Source of the DNA: Halomonas sp. KG2
GTDB taxonomy: Bacteria; Pseudomonadota; Gammaproteobacteria; Pseudomonadales; Halomonadaceae
Length of the DNA stretch: 64,000 bases
Assembly (NCBI GenBank): GCA_030440445.1
Contig: CP098528.1
Location: 1,364,001 to 1,428,000, forward strand
Direction: 5' to 3'
Shown here: one piece after another, positions 33,818 through 42,837 of the stretch
Layout: each line of letters begins with the position of its first letter
How positions within the stretch are numbered: position 1 is the stretch's first letter
Position numbers and translations under genes: made by a program
Notes under the pieces: model-generated
What the model saw: only the letters and a program-made list of their open reading frames with translations
Database searches by the model: none
Told to the model about the DNA's origin: nothing

Positions 33818-34504
33818 ATGAGCAAGCGTATATTGGTGGTGCTGACCTCCCATGATCAGTTAGGAGACACCGGCGAAAAAACTGGCTTTTGGTTAGAAGA
33901 GCTAGCAGCGCCGTACTATGTCTTTAAAGATGCAGGTGCAGACGTAACACTGGCCTCGCCAAACGGAGGGCAGCCGCCACTTGACCCGAAAAGTGATGCA
34001 GACGATAGCCAAACCGATGAAACTCGGCGCTTTAAGCAAGATGATGAAGCGAAGGCGGCGCTAGCGGCAACGCATCGCCTAAATAATATGTACGCGGGCG
34101 ATTTCGATGCAGTGTTTTATCCCGGCGGTCATGGCCCGCTGTGGGACCTAGTGAACGATCAAGATTCCATCAAGCTGATCGAAAATTTTATTGCCCAGGG
34201 CAAACCAGTGGCGTCGGTATGCCATGCGCCTATCGTGTTGATTAATGCAAAAAATAGCCTTGGTGAACCACTGGTAAAAGGGCGCCAAGTCACAGGCTTT
34301 ACTAACGGTGAAGAACAGGCGGTTGGCCTAACGGATATCGTGCCGCACTTGGTGGAAGATGCGTTGCAGCAGTGCGGCGGTATTTACAGCAAAGCCGACG
34401 ATTTTACGGTTTACGTGCGGGAAGACGGCCAATTGATTACCGGCCAAAACCCGCCTTCTTCGGCGGCTACCGCCGAAGCACTAATGGCATGGCTGGCCCG
34501 TTAA
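33818..34504 (+). CDS. Type 1 glutamine amidotransferase-like protein (DJ-1/PfpI)
   Basis: 228 residues with E28 (FWLEEL) and the nucleophile elbow SVCHAP (Cys135-His136), the arrangement of HchA/Hsp31-like glyoxalase or deglycase proteins. Residues GHGPLWDL form the GH loop. Cytoplasmic; likely protects against reactive carbonyls. A strong terminator follows. Confidence 0.9.
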   Translation: MSKRILVVLTSHDQLGDTGEKTGFWLEELAAPYYVFKDAGADVTLASPNGGQPPLDPKSDADDSQTDETRRFKQDDEAKAALAATHRLNNMYAGDFDAVFYPGGHGPLWDLVNDQDSIKLIENFIAQGKPVASVCHAPIVLINAKNSLGEPLVKGRQVTGFTNGEEQAVGLTDIVPHLVEDALQQCGGIYSKADDFTVYVREDGQLITGQNPPSSAATAEALMAWLAR

Positions 34505-34533
34505 GCAGTTCTTTTTTTAGCGTTAGAAACTAT

Positions 34534-34560
34534 GACGGCGGGTAGTGTGCCCGCCGTTTT
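34534..34560 (+). terminator. Intrinsic terminator after the DJ-1-like gene
   Basis: GACGGCGGG / CCCGCCGT stem followed by TTTTC, 30 bp after the stop codon. Confidence 0.8.
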
Positions 34561-34714
34561 CATATGCAACTATGAAAATCCATGCTCAAGCAGTCATTTC
34601 CAGCAGTGCAGACATCCTGGTCTTGGCCATTGTGATGTGCCTACCATTGGTAATCGTGATTTTGGGATAACTCATCTGAAGCGGTAGTGCTAGGGTTATT
34701 TGTTTTTTGGCTTT

Positions 34715-34956
34715 AGTAGATTTCATTTATCTGGTGTTGGCTTACCCAACGTCTACGAAGGATAGTTTAACAAGGGTAGGAAGATCCGAGCTTAAAAAGC
34801 TTATCAAATTACTTAAAAGAGAAGTTTTATTATGAGTGTTTTTAATGAGCTTAAAGCATCTCTTGATGAAGCTGTTGAGATGCATCAAGGCAAAATAAGG
34901 CGGCGCGCATTACATGCTACGACGTCGCTGATGTAAAAAAGATCGCAATAGATTAA
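34715..34956 (+). pseudogene. Remnant of a HigB-like toxin and NadS-like antitoxin pair
   Basis: From about 34715 a frame encodes a C-terminal fragment of a RelE/HigB-type toxin (FIYLVLAYPTSTKDSLT and SELKKLIKLLKREV), ending in ATTATGA-type overlap with ATG 34832. That ATG starts MSVFNELKASLDEAVEMHQG, the signature N-terminus of NadS-family antitoxins, but a frameshift around 34890 moves the match (ARITCYDVADVKKI) into another frame, ending at 34956. The HTH domain is absent. The rest of the toxin upstream is unrecognisable. A decayed locus; product not functional. Confidence 0.7.
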
Positions 34957-35049
34957 ATATTTCTTAGGTTGAATTTTCAAAAGTTATGGGAACGAGTTGC
35001 AGCGAAGCCTTTATAATGCTTGTTACGTGGACACTGGCCGGTACAGTAA

Positions 35050-35427
35050 AAATCATGTCCATGGTGGGGAGGCTATGCCAATACTCCCCCCGTACGGTCG
35101 AACCAAACGGTACACCAAGATTTCTGTATCCGCGAGGGTAATGGCCTTAAACGTGCCATCCAGCTCGAAGATACCAATATACCATTGCGCCCCGGTCAAC
35201 GAGTCACGTTGGTTTGTGCCCTGCGCCGGGATCGTGAACGTGGTTGGATGTGCTCGCTTGTGAATCGCGCAACTGGCCAGACACACGAAAGTACTTCACC
35301 GAAGGTGCTGCAACAGCGACTGTGTATGGTACGCATCACTGGTATTTTATTCATTCTCGCGCTGGTCGCAGCCACATTAGTCGTATACCTCACAATGCCT
35401 TCTAGCTTATATTTTGAGCACCCATGA
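35050..35427 (+). pseudogene. Fragment of a membrane-anchored protein, start missing
   Basis: A frame open from about 35045 to 35427 reads VRSNQTVHQDFCIREGNG, then IPLRPGQRVTLVCALRRD, and ends in one membrane helix (ITGILFILALVAATLVVYL). No ATG or GTG precedes the conserved-looking part; the first start is a TTG at 35185 within it. It probably is the C-terminal piece of a larger gene. Confidence 0.4.
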
Positions 35428-35430
35428 CGC

Positions 35431-35613
35431 ATGGCTGAGTGGGGGTGGGCGGTCACAACTGGTGTCGTTATACTCATGTGTGGAGGTTGGTGTAAGTCCC
35501 GCCGTGAGAATCAAGTTGCCAAAGCCCTTAAAGTACACATCTATGCATCAATTACTCGGGTACGAAGCGGCCTACTTGATGACTGGTTGGCATCATGTAG
35601 GAGGCGTGATTGA
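35431..35613 (+). CDS. Small hypothetical membrane protein
   Basis: 60 residues beginning 3 bp after the preceding stop. One hydrophobic helix (WAVTTGVVILMCGGW) then a basic soluble tail. Coupled in arrangement to the fragment before it. No family recognised; could be part of the same decayed region. Confidence 0.35.
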   Translation: MAEWGWAVTTGVVILMCGGWCKSRRENQVAKALKVHIYASITRVRSGLLDDWLASCRRRD

Positions 35614-35662
35614 GCGCTACGAGCAGTTGAGTTTTCCAGTTGATCTACTTTGATGTGAGTGT

Positions 35663-36232
35663 TTATTGCGGTAATCGTGTTAGTTTTGGAGACGATAGAA
35701 GACCGCTCGGTAATAGGTATTCGCCCTCTGCTAGTGGTATTGCCAACCTGGAGAACGTTGGCTCTAAGTTGACTCCTGCCATTTGCCAAGCTTTCCAAAC
35801 CAAAGTCGTGCAATAAATTGCATCAACGCCAAATACTCTGAATGGCGCTCCTTCCTTTGCTATCGCCCATTCTACTGCGCTTTGCCTTTCAGAATCGGTG
35901 GCATCAACTTGATAGACTGAAAAGTAACGAGACTGTTCTGGCGCGATAAAGAAGCTCAGTGGGTCGATAACCACGCCATCGATACGACCTGGGATTTCAG
36001 CAGGAGAAGAGTGGATCACAACCCATTGCTCATCCTGCTTCGCAAGCATACCGACATGGCTGAAACTTCCATTGTCAATTGCTAATACTGCATTACTTAC
36101 GAACTCAGTGCCTTCCCGAAAAATAAGATCTCCCGGGCGGGCTTCGTCCAATTCATCTGCTGTTGATAGGGGAGCGAGAGTAAACAGCGAGATCAAGGCT
36201 ATTGTAGTGCGTACCCAGGAGAACTTGGTCAT
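35663..36232 (-). CDS. YiiX-like permuted NlpC/P60 hydrolase
   Basis: 189 residues from ATG 36232 sharing a TGATG junction with the lipoprotein gene. Signal peptide (TTIALISLFTLAPLSTA), then the permuted papain-like core: RPGDLIFREG, FSHVGMLAK with the probable catalytic His, and IYCTTLVWKAW with the probable catalytic Cys. Probably acts in the periplasm on cell-wall or lipid-linked substrates. Confidence 0.82.
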   Translation of the reverse strand: MTKFSWVRTTIALISLFTLAPLSTADELDEARPGDLIFREGTEFVSNAVLAIDNGSFSHVGMLAKQDEQWVVIHSSPAEIPGRIDGVVIDPLSFFIAPEQSRYFSVYQVDATDSERQSAVEWAIAKEGAPFRVFGVDAIYCTTLVWKAWQMAGVNLEPTFSRLAIPLAEGEYLLPSGLLSSPKLTRLPQ

Positions 36233-36630
36233 CAATCTAAGCTTATCTTCCAATCGCCATCAATTTTGACTAGCCGTGTATTTTCAGTAGTGCTTTTGCC
36301 ATTTCCATAGTTGATTTGGCTCTGGATCGTAGCCTGATTACCATCGTCTGAGATAACAGAATTGAGGGTTTCCACAGAGTCGAAACCGTCGTTAGCATTT
36401 ATGCGATTCTGAACTTCACCGACAATCATTTGCACTTTGCCTCTAGCCTGAACCATTTCGTTTGCACTGACACTTGCGAATGATATTTGGTCAATAGCTT
36501 TATCAGTGTCACCTTGTGCGGCAGCCTTAAAGAACGTCTCAACAGTATCTTCTGGTTTTCCACCAGAGCAAGCGGTGAGTGTGAATACAGCCAAAAGCAG
36601 TAGTAACGGATAAAGTAAGTGGTTTTTCAT
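36232..36630 (-). CDS. DUF4878-like lipoprotein
   Basis: 132 residues from ATG 36630. Signal peptide and lipobox (LTACSGG), then a domain with PEDTVETFFKAAAQGDTDKA and a C-terminal LVKIDGDWKI, typical of NTF2-like DUF4878 lipoproteins. Translationally coupled to the YiiX-like gene and probably works with it in the cell envelope. Confidence 0.82.
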   Translation of the reverse strand: MKNHLLYPLLLLLAVFTLTACSGGKPEDTVETFFKAAAQGDTDKAIDQISFASVSANEMVQARGKVQMIVGEVQNRINANDGFDSVETLNSVISDDGNQATIQSQINYGNGKSTTENTRLVKIDGDWKISLD

Positions 36631-36679
36631 GTTAGTCCCTTTGATAAATAATTCCCCGTTAGGTGATGGTATCAAAGTT

Positions 36680-37290
36680 TTATGAGGTTTTTTATGCGTT
36701 TTGGGAAAAATGGGTATAGGCCGAATGAATACTAATATTTTTCAGGTAATTACTACCATATTAAAGGAGTGTGGGCTGGCTCACTCGGCAATCGTTCCGC
36801 ATCATCTATCACACGAACTTTGGTAGTCATCTTATGCGACCGCCTCCAGGATACTTGAGGGAGCCGTCAATATGCGTAAGGCTTTTAGTCACGACTCAAC
36901 CCCGTACGCAGTGATTCAATTCGCTGACAGTCGGGATGAAGAAACCGGCCACCGTGCCGGTTTCTTCGTTTCTAAGTCACCGAACTTCTGCAATGAGGCA
37001 AAGGAATAAACCTCAAAGAGCCAAAAGGAAGGGGTTAATGGAATGGTTTTGAAGGGGAAGGAACTTACCGGTGAAAGACATGAGTAGTCGTTGAGTGGTA
37101 GGCTCTAAAGGTTAAGACTAGCTATCCAAGAGTTTGCAGCAGTCAGACAACGCTCGAAACTGTAAGGTAACCGGCCCGTTGTCGATCAGCCCTGACAAAG
37201 TGCACGAAATCGAGCGTAATAAACGGCTGCTTAAGAGCAGCCATTTGGACAGTTGGGTTGAAAATCATCGTATATCACTATTCTTATTTT
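36680..37290. other. Gene-poor interval with orphan hairpins and a possible small ORF
   Basis: No recognisable gene. A strong terminator-like hairpin (GAAACCGGC / GCCGGTTTC then TTCGTTTC, 36937-36972) faces +, with no gene ahead of it, so a short RNA from about 36780 could end there. A 45-codon frame with GAGGGAG before its ATG (36872-37009) runs through the hairpin. A palindrome GGCTGCTTAAGAGCAGCC at 37225-37242 may be the terminator of the dapA-like gene. Confidence 0.35.
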
Positions 37291-38068
37291 CTATTGATTA
37301 AGATTGTCCAACATACTTTGAAGTCGCTGCTGCGCTGTCTTATTTAAAGGAAGAAGCGGTTTTCTTGGGTTGCCCGCTTCTTTTCCTTGAAGTGTAAGCC
37401 CTGATTTAACTGCTGCTGCTAGGCCGAATGAAACGATAAATTCAAGAAACTCGTATTGCTGATAAAACAGTGCTTTAGCTTTCTCGTTGTCACCGCTCTT
37501 GACTGCATCGAACAGTTGTTTCGGTTTATCGCCTATCAGGCAAGGAGCTGCTGTACACCAACCGCTGGCACCTGCATTGAGAGCCTCTAACGCCATATGG
37601 TTACAGCCATTAAAGAAGGGCACTTTGCCATCCGATAATGTGTAGATCTTGTGCATGCGTTGTATGTCGCCAGTACTTTCCTTGATCATGCTTGCATTCT
37701 GTATGCTGTCGACCATTTTAAGCATGAATTCGGGACTCATATCCACGCCACAGGTAGCGGGGTTGTTATAAACCATTATGGGCAGCGGGCTTGCGCTTGA
37801 GACTGCTTCGTAGTGCTGGAAGATTTCAGCCTCGCTCAATTTATAATACGAAAATGGAGAGAGCATAATGACATCGGCCCCGATGTTATGAGCATGCTGC
37901 GCGTATTTAACGGCTTGCTCGGTGGTAAGCTCTGCGATACCAATGACCACAGGTACCCTACCTGCAACATACTTCACAGTGTATTCAGCGACCTGCTTCC
38001 ACTCCTCTTCACTCAAATAGGCGGCCTCACCGGCACTGCCTAATGCAGCAATAGCATCTACTTTGGCT

Positions 38069-39170
38069 CCTGGATTCATAGAATAACCGCAGCACTTTGG
38101 ACACCACGGTGGAGGCAGGAGGGTCAGCGCCGGTACCCTTCTCGGCTCACCGACCAAAGTGAAGCAGAGCATGGGATACCGACAGCTGACCCAGACCCAA
38201 CGATACCAGATCCACGCCCGCTATGACTTGGGCGTGAGCCAGCGTCAAATCGGCAGAGAGCTAGGAATCCACAGCAGCACGGTCAGCCGTGAGCTGCGTC
38301 GTAACGCCACTTCTGGTGGCTACGACCCCGAGCAGGCCCAGTCCCTCAGTGATCACCGCCGCCGCACCGCCTGGAAGTGGACGAAGCGCTTGCCCAGCCT
38401 GATCACCGCCGTTGCCGACCGGCTGCGAGAGGAGTGGAGTCCGGAGCAGATCAGCGGCTTCATGGCACCGTTGGCCGGCATAGGCGTCAGTCACCAGTGG
38501 ATCTACTCCTTGATCTGGGATGACAGAGCGCAAGGTGGCGATCTATGGCGGCACCTCCGCCAACCGAAGCGTCGCAGCAAGCATCGGGCTCAGGCCAAGA
38601 GCGCTGGGCTTGGCAAGATCCCCAGCCGCGTGGGCATTGAGCATCGCCCGGCAGAGGTCGATGCCAGGCTCGTCATCGGGCACTGGGAAGGCGACACCGT
38701 CATTCAGGGGCATAAGCAATCGGGGCTGGTGACGCTGGTAGAGCGCCGTAGCGGCTATCTGCTGGCGGCGAGGTTGCCCAGGGTCTCAGCGGAGCTGACG
38801 CAAGCGGCCATGATCCGGCTGTTGAAGCCTCGCCGGGGTGCTGTGAAGACCATCACCCTAGACAACGGCTCGGAGTTCGCCGGCCACATAGCCGTAGGCA
38901 AGGCGGTGACCGCAAAGACCTACTTTTGCGATCCCTACTGCTCTGGCCAGCGTGGGAGCAACGAGAATACCAATGGCTTGATACGGCAGTACTTCCCCAA
39001 GGGAACAGACTTCCGCCAGGTCACCGATGCCGAGCTGCGCAAGGTGGTCGAGAAACTAAACGACCGCCCTCGAAAGCGACTCGGTTACCGGACACCGGCA
39101 CAGGTGTTTCTGGGGGAGTACTCAGGAGCCCTGGACACAGCAGGTGCTGCACTTATTGCTTGAATTCAGG
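38069..39170 (+). mobile_element. IS30-family insertion sequence, 1102 bp
   Basis: Ends are imperfect inverted repeats: left CCTGGATTCATAGAATAA, right CCTGAATTCAAGCAATAA (inward), both continuing to a GCAGCAC block. Flanked by 3-bp direct repeats GCT at 38066-38068 and 39171-39173 (AGC on the gene strand). Removing the element and one repeat restores the dapA-like reading frame, so the boundaries are well defined. It carries one intact transposase gene. Confidence 0.92.
38171..39163 (+). CDS. IS30-family transposase
   Basis: 330 residues from ATG 38171 (GTG 38159 possible). N-terminal HTH (YRQLTQTQRYQIHARYDLGVSQRQIGRELGIHSSTVSRELRRN), DDE core with D in HWEGDTV, D in LDNGSEF and E in RGSNENTNGLIRQYFPKGTD, all typical of IS30. 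Appears intact, so the element could still move. Confidence 0.95.
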   Translation: MGYRQLTQTQRYQIHARYDLGVSQRQIGRELGIHSSTVSRELRRNATSGGYDPEQAQSLSDHRRRTAWKWTKRLPSLITAVADRLREEWSPEQISGFMAPLAGIGVSHQWIYSLIWDDRAQGGDLWRHLRQPKRRSKHRAQAKSAGLGKIPSRVGIEHRPAEVDARLVIGHWEGDTVIQGHKQSGLVTLVERRSGYLLAARLPRVSAELTQAAMIRLLKPRRGAVKTITLDNGSEFAGHIAVGKAVTAKTYFCDPYCSGQRGSNENTNGLIRQYFPKGTDFRQVTDAELRKVVEKLNDRPRKRLGYRTPAQVFLGEYSGALDTAGAALIA

Positions 39171-39287
39171 GCTTCAAGTAGCACATCTATCACGCTACCG
39201 AGTTTGTTGAGATCTACCTGTTTATTATTTTGGCTAAAGGGAGTTACCGGATAGCCAATGATGCCTGATAAGTTCATGATTTACCCC

Positions 39288-40064
39288 TTAAATGCAGTTT
39301 TGGTGATTTTTTAGAGCCTGTCTTGCGTAGTAAGCAAAATTCACTTTGTTTCGTTTGTCGGACGATACCCAGTCATGTGCTTCCTGGGCCAGGTCATGAG
39401 GTAGGGGCTTAATTTGACCAGCAGACATTGCTAAAAGCTGCAGTTTTGCCGCTCGCTCGATCAGGATGGCTAAGTTACAGGCCTCTTCAATCGTTTTGCC
39501 GGTTACAAGTTGTCCGTGGTGGGCAAGAAATACAGCTCGGTTATTACCCAGCGCCTTTGAAATTAATACGCCTTCTTCATTTCCAACAGGGACGCCTGGC
39601 CATTCAGCAACGAACGAGCAATCGTTGTACAAAGCGGCAGTGTCCATTTGGGAAATGATCAGTGGTACTTCTAGCATCGACAATGCGGCCACATGGGTAG
39701 GGTGGGTATGAATGATGCAATTAACTTCTGGATGCTCTTTATAGATCCAAGTATGGAAACGGTTGGCTGGATTAGGCATACCTTTGCCAGCCAATAGTTC
39801 CAGGTCATGATCCACGATTAACAAGTTTTCGGCTGTGATTTCATCAAACCCCAAGCCCAATCGTTGAGTTAGAAAAGTATTGGGCTGCTCACTACGGCAG
39901 GTAATCTGGCCTGCCAAGCCTGAATCGTGACCTTTGTCGAACAGAATTCGGCATGTCAGCGCGAGTTTTTCACGAACAGTCAGCTCTATGTCTTGTATAC
40001 GCTCTTGCATATTGCTTTCTGCGATCTGCATTAGTTCCTGTTTTGCTTTAGTGGCGGTCTTCAT
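39288..40064 (-). CDS. Class II aldolase/adducin-family protein
   Basis: 258 residues. Zinc-binding motif HTHPTH (about 119-124) and downstream HHG, with Glu in the NFLxxR-like lobe. Similar to fuculose/ribulose-phosphate aldolases and to decarboxylases of this fold. Directly upstream of the dapA-like gene with 10 bp between, so probably an operon; AGGAAA precedes the ATG. Substrate unknown. Confidence 0.88.
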   Translation of the reverse strand: MKTATKAKQELMQIAESNMQERIQDIELTVREKLALTCRILFDKGHDSGLAGQITCRSEQPNTFLTQRLGLGFDEITAENLLIVDHDLELLAGKGMPNPANRFHTWIYKEHPEVNCIIHTHPTHVAALSMLEVPLIISQMDTAALYNDCSFVAEWPGVPVGNEEGVLISKALGNNRAVFLAHHGQLVTGKTIEEACNLAILIERAAKLQLLAMSAGQIKPLPHDLAQEAHDWVSSDKRNKVNFAYYARQALKNHQNCI

Positions 40065-40170
40065 GTTTTTTTCCTCAGATGGCTTTGATAATGGTTGTAC
40101 AATATCGCCGTTTTGGACCCTTAATAAGGGCCAGTTTTTTTAATTTAAGTGGTCCAGAGGAGGGGGTGAC

Positions 40171-41637
40171 ATGTTAAGGCCTTGGCAAACTCAGCTGTGG
40201 CTGGAAGACAGCTCTGGTAAAACCTTGCATTCAAAACTGTTGAACACGTTAACGGCGGATATTAAGGAAGGGCGGCTGACGCCCGGCAGCATGTTGCCGG
40301 GGTCCCGCGTTTTAGCCGAGCAACTAGGCGTTAATCGGAAAACCGTACAGCAGGTATACGAAGAGCTGGAAGCTCAGGGGTGGCTGGTTACACGCTCTAG
40401 GTCGGGTACGTTTGTTTCTGAAACCCTTCCCGAGCAAGGGCTGTCCACGTCAGACCACTACTTGGTCAACAGTACCGACAGGACAAAATCGGCCTCGGAG
40501 CTGGTTGAAATACTCTACCAGGGGGCACGCGGCTCTTATAACGACATACCGATAATGAATGATGGTACTCCGGACTCTCGTCTTATCCCTTATGAGCTGC
40601 TCGCGCGAACCTATCGACGGGTGTGTATAGACCTTAGCCGTCAATCAAAGCTGGGTTATGGCGACCCTAAAGGGAGCATTGAATTACGGAAATCGATCGC
40701 GAAAATGCTATCCGGTGACCGTTTTATGAACTGTTCTGCAGAGCAGGTTTGTGTTGTCAGAGGGAGCCAAATGGGGATTTATCTTGCTTCTCGAATTTTG
40801 GATCCGGGAAAAGGTGCCATCGTCATGGAGGACCTTTGTTATTTGCCCGCTAGAGCTGCGTTTGAGTCAAATGGCTTTAAAGTCTTGAAATGCAGGCTTG
40901 ATGATAAAGGGCTAGATATAGAACACTTGAGAGAGATACTGGCTGAACATTCAGTTGCAGCCATTTATGTCACCCCCCACCATCAATATCCTACAACTGT
41001 CTGTATGCACATGAGCAGGCGGCTGGTACTTCTGGAACTCTCCAAAACATACAAGTTTGCGGTTCTGGAAGATGACTATGATCATGAGTTTCACTATGAA
41101 ACGAACCCAATTCCTCCGCTCGCAAGCCTGCCGAATTCTGAGAATGTTGTTCATATAGGTTCGATGTCGAAGGTCTTTGCTCCTGGTCTAAGACTTGGAT
41201 ATATGGCGGCCGATGCTCAGTTTATTGAGCGTGCCGCACAGGAAATCGTCTTGATTGACAGGCAGGGTAATGCGGTATCTGAACTTGTGCTTTCAAATCT
41301 GATGGAATCAGGTGAAGTCAGGCGTCATATCAGAAAAACGCGAAAGGAGTATGAGGCAAGGCGTAATTTCGCTGCAGAAGAATTCGTCCGTTTTTTTGGT
41401 GATAAGGTTTCTTTTAAGCTGCCTACAGGAGGAATGGCTATATGGGTAAATATTTCAAAGCTTGTTAATGGGAAGGTGTTGGAACAGCTTCCCGGCAAAG
41501 ACTCAACTTTAAGCACCGTTTACAACGATGATCAGATTATACCGACCCATCTAAGGTTTGGGTTCGGAGCATTGAGTAAAGCTGAGATTACGCAGTCAGT
41601 AGAACAGCTTTCAAAGGCCCTGCTTGTATCAGAATGA
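40171..41637 (+). CDS. MocR/PdxR-type GntR regulator with aminotransferase domain
   Basis: 488 residues. N-terminal GntR winged helix (PGSMLPGSRVLAEQLGVNRKTVQQVYEELEAQGWL) and a fold-type I aminotransferase domain with the PLP lysine in SMSKVFAPGLRLGY. Divergent from the class II aldolase/dapA-like operon, 106 bp apart, and most likely its regulator in response to an amino-group effector. Confidence 0.92.
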   Translation: MLRPWQTQLWLEDSSGKTLHSKLLNTLTADIKEGRLTPGSMLPGSRVLAEQLGVNRKTVQQVYEELEAQGWLVTRSRSGTFVSETLPEQGLSTSDHYLVNSTDRTKSASELVEILYQGARGSYNDIPIMNDGTPDSRLIPYELLARTYRRVCIDLSRQSKLGYGDPKGSIELRKSIAKMLSGDRFMNCSAEQVCVVRGSQMGIYLASRILDPGKGAIVMEDLCYLPARAAFESNGFKVLKCRLDDKGLDIEHLREILAEHSVAAIYVTPHHQYPTTVCMHMSRRLVLLELSKTYKFAVLEDDYDHEFHYETNPIPPLASLPNSENVVHIGSMSKVFAPGLRLGYMAADAQFIERAAQEIVLIDRQGNAVSELVLSNLMESGEVRRHIRKTRKEYEARRNFAAEEFVRFFGDKVSFKLPTGGMAIWVNISKLVNGKVLEQLPGKDSTLSTVYNDDQIIPTHLRFGFGALSKAEITQSVEQLSKALLVSE

Positions 41638-41853
41638 GTAGGAGTCGACAGGCGACAAGCAGGGCTAGCGCATGAGTGTTTAGTTTCTGCTTTGTTATGT
41701 CGACACACCACAGGGCAGAGGAGCTCGGCTACGGGGGGATTCTGTCAACCATCTGAGGGCGGTATCAGGTTGATAGGGCTAAAGTGCCCCATCAACCATT
41801 AAATCCGTATGCCCCAAAAGCTAGCCTTATTAAGGCATGGCCAACTGCCTATG

Positions 41854-41897
41854 TTAAAAACGATCGATTATAAAAACGACCGATTTTAAAAACGATA
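41854..41897. repeat. Three tandem copies of the 3' end of the mipA-like gene
   Basis: TAAAAACGAT, TAAAAACGAC and TAAAAACGAT repeat with a period of about 15 bp. On the minus strand each copy is CGTTTTTA, matching the last codons of the gene (Arg-Phe-stop) and running on past the stop. Confidence 0.6.
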
Positions 41898-42686
41898 GCT
41901 TAGCGATACTCCGGTGAGGGCTTGCCAATCGCTACCTAGCTCATCAACGATTGGGCTGTCGGCCGCGCTGCCAGTCAGATGGGTTGCGCCGACGAAACCG
42001 GTAGCTGTCCATTCAGGCGTTAGGAAATAGCTAAGGCTAGCATTCACCCCCATTCGCCAGTAACCGCTATCTGGGTTATAAGCAGCCACGCCACTACGTG
42101 CGCTGTCTTGCATTGATACGCCAAACAGCGACTCGGTCCACTTCTCGTTTGAATAGGTAACGCTGGGCGATAGCGTGAAAAATGTCCGTTCACTAACGGG
42201 CATACGCAGAACAGCATTGGCGGAAAATTTCGCGCCTTCAACGTCGCCGCTTACCGGCGTACTGCCTGCAACGCTATAGCGCCAGAACCCTTGCTGATAG
42301 CTAACCCGCAAACCTAATGTGGCCCCGCCATCGACTTTTTCAAACCGGCTGATATCGCCCTTATTGTCTCGCCCAAAGGTGTAGCCAATGAACGGAGAGG
42401 CGGTCCAGTTTCCGCTACGGATCGCGTGCCACTCAATACCGTCGCGCACATTGATTGAGAGCTGGTCGCCGTACGTCAGGTTAAGAACAGGCCACGCTTG
42501 TGTTTCATAGTCGTCGCTGCCCAGGTAGTCAGGTGAGTAGGTTACGCCTGCGCCTATACTGCCTTCCCAGCTGTCCCCCAAGGCGGGGGCAGCGAATGCG
42601 ATGCTAATGAAAGCCGCTGCTAACCAGGGGGTGAAGCACTTATAGTTAGAAGTGCTTTGAGTCGCGCGAGAAACGAGAGTCGTCAC
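41886..42686 (-). CDS. MipA/OmpV-family outer membrane protein
   Basis: 266 residues from a GTG. Signal peptide ending near ALGD, then alternating beta-strand pattern with the family motif GVTYSPDYLGSDDYE and a C-terminal SLSYRF ending in phenylalanine, as needed for outer membrane insertion. May act as scaffold for murein enzymes or as a porin. Confidence 0.88.
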   Translation of the reverse strand: MTTLVSRATQSTSNYKCFTPWLAAAFISIAFAAPALGDSWEGSIGAGVTYSPDYLGSDDYETQAWPVLNLTYGDQLSINVRDGIEWHAIRSGNWTASPFIGYTFGRDNKGDISRFEKVDGGATLGLRVSYQQGFWRYSVAGSTPVSGDVEGAKFSANAVLRMPVSERTFFTLSPSVTYSNEKWTESLFGVSMQDSARSGVAAYNPDSGYWRMGVNASLSYFLTPEWTATGFVGATHLTGSAADSPIVDELGSDWQALTGVSLSYRF

Positions 42687-42837
42687 GGGGTGTCCTTTAA
42701 ATTGTTCAAACCTGCGAGATTGTATGTTTTTGTTTCAAACTACTGCAAGCACTCTAGAGACCTGTATGGCCCATGAGTTGAAACTATTTTCTGTTTCATA
42801 GCTTAGGTTAGATAACTCAACGGCTATAGGGCGCACT

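Larger units (their letters stand above)
37291..39277 (-). pseudogene. DapA-like lyase gene split by an IS30-family element
   Basis: The 5' part is at 39277-39171 (MNLSGIIGYPVTPFSQ, to LLEA) and the 3' part at 38068-37291 (KVDAIAALGSAGE to the end). Removing the IS and one copy of the AGC duplication joins them in frame to a 293-residue protein, normal for the DHDPS/NAL family of class I pyruvate-type aldolases: GSAGE (usually GSTGE), YNNPATCG, and the Schiff-base lysine in MIKEST. It was probably co-transcribed with the class II aldolase gene and controlled by the divergent MocR regulator. The insertion should inactivate it. Confidence 0.9.

Noticed and set aside
37813..38043. + strand frame inside the dapA-like gene
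   Set aside because: Opposite-strand shadow of a clearly conserved lyase.
38159..38170. GTG start for the IS30 transposase
   Set aside because: ATG at 38171 gives the usual IS30 N-terminus (MGYRQLTQ); the GTG adds only four residues.
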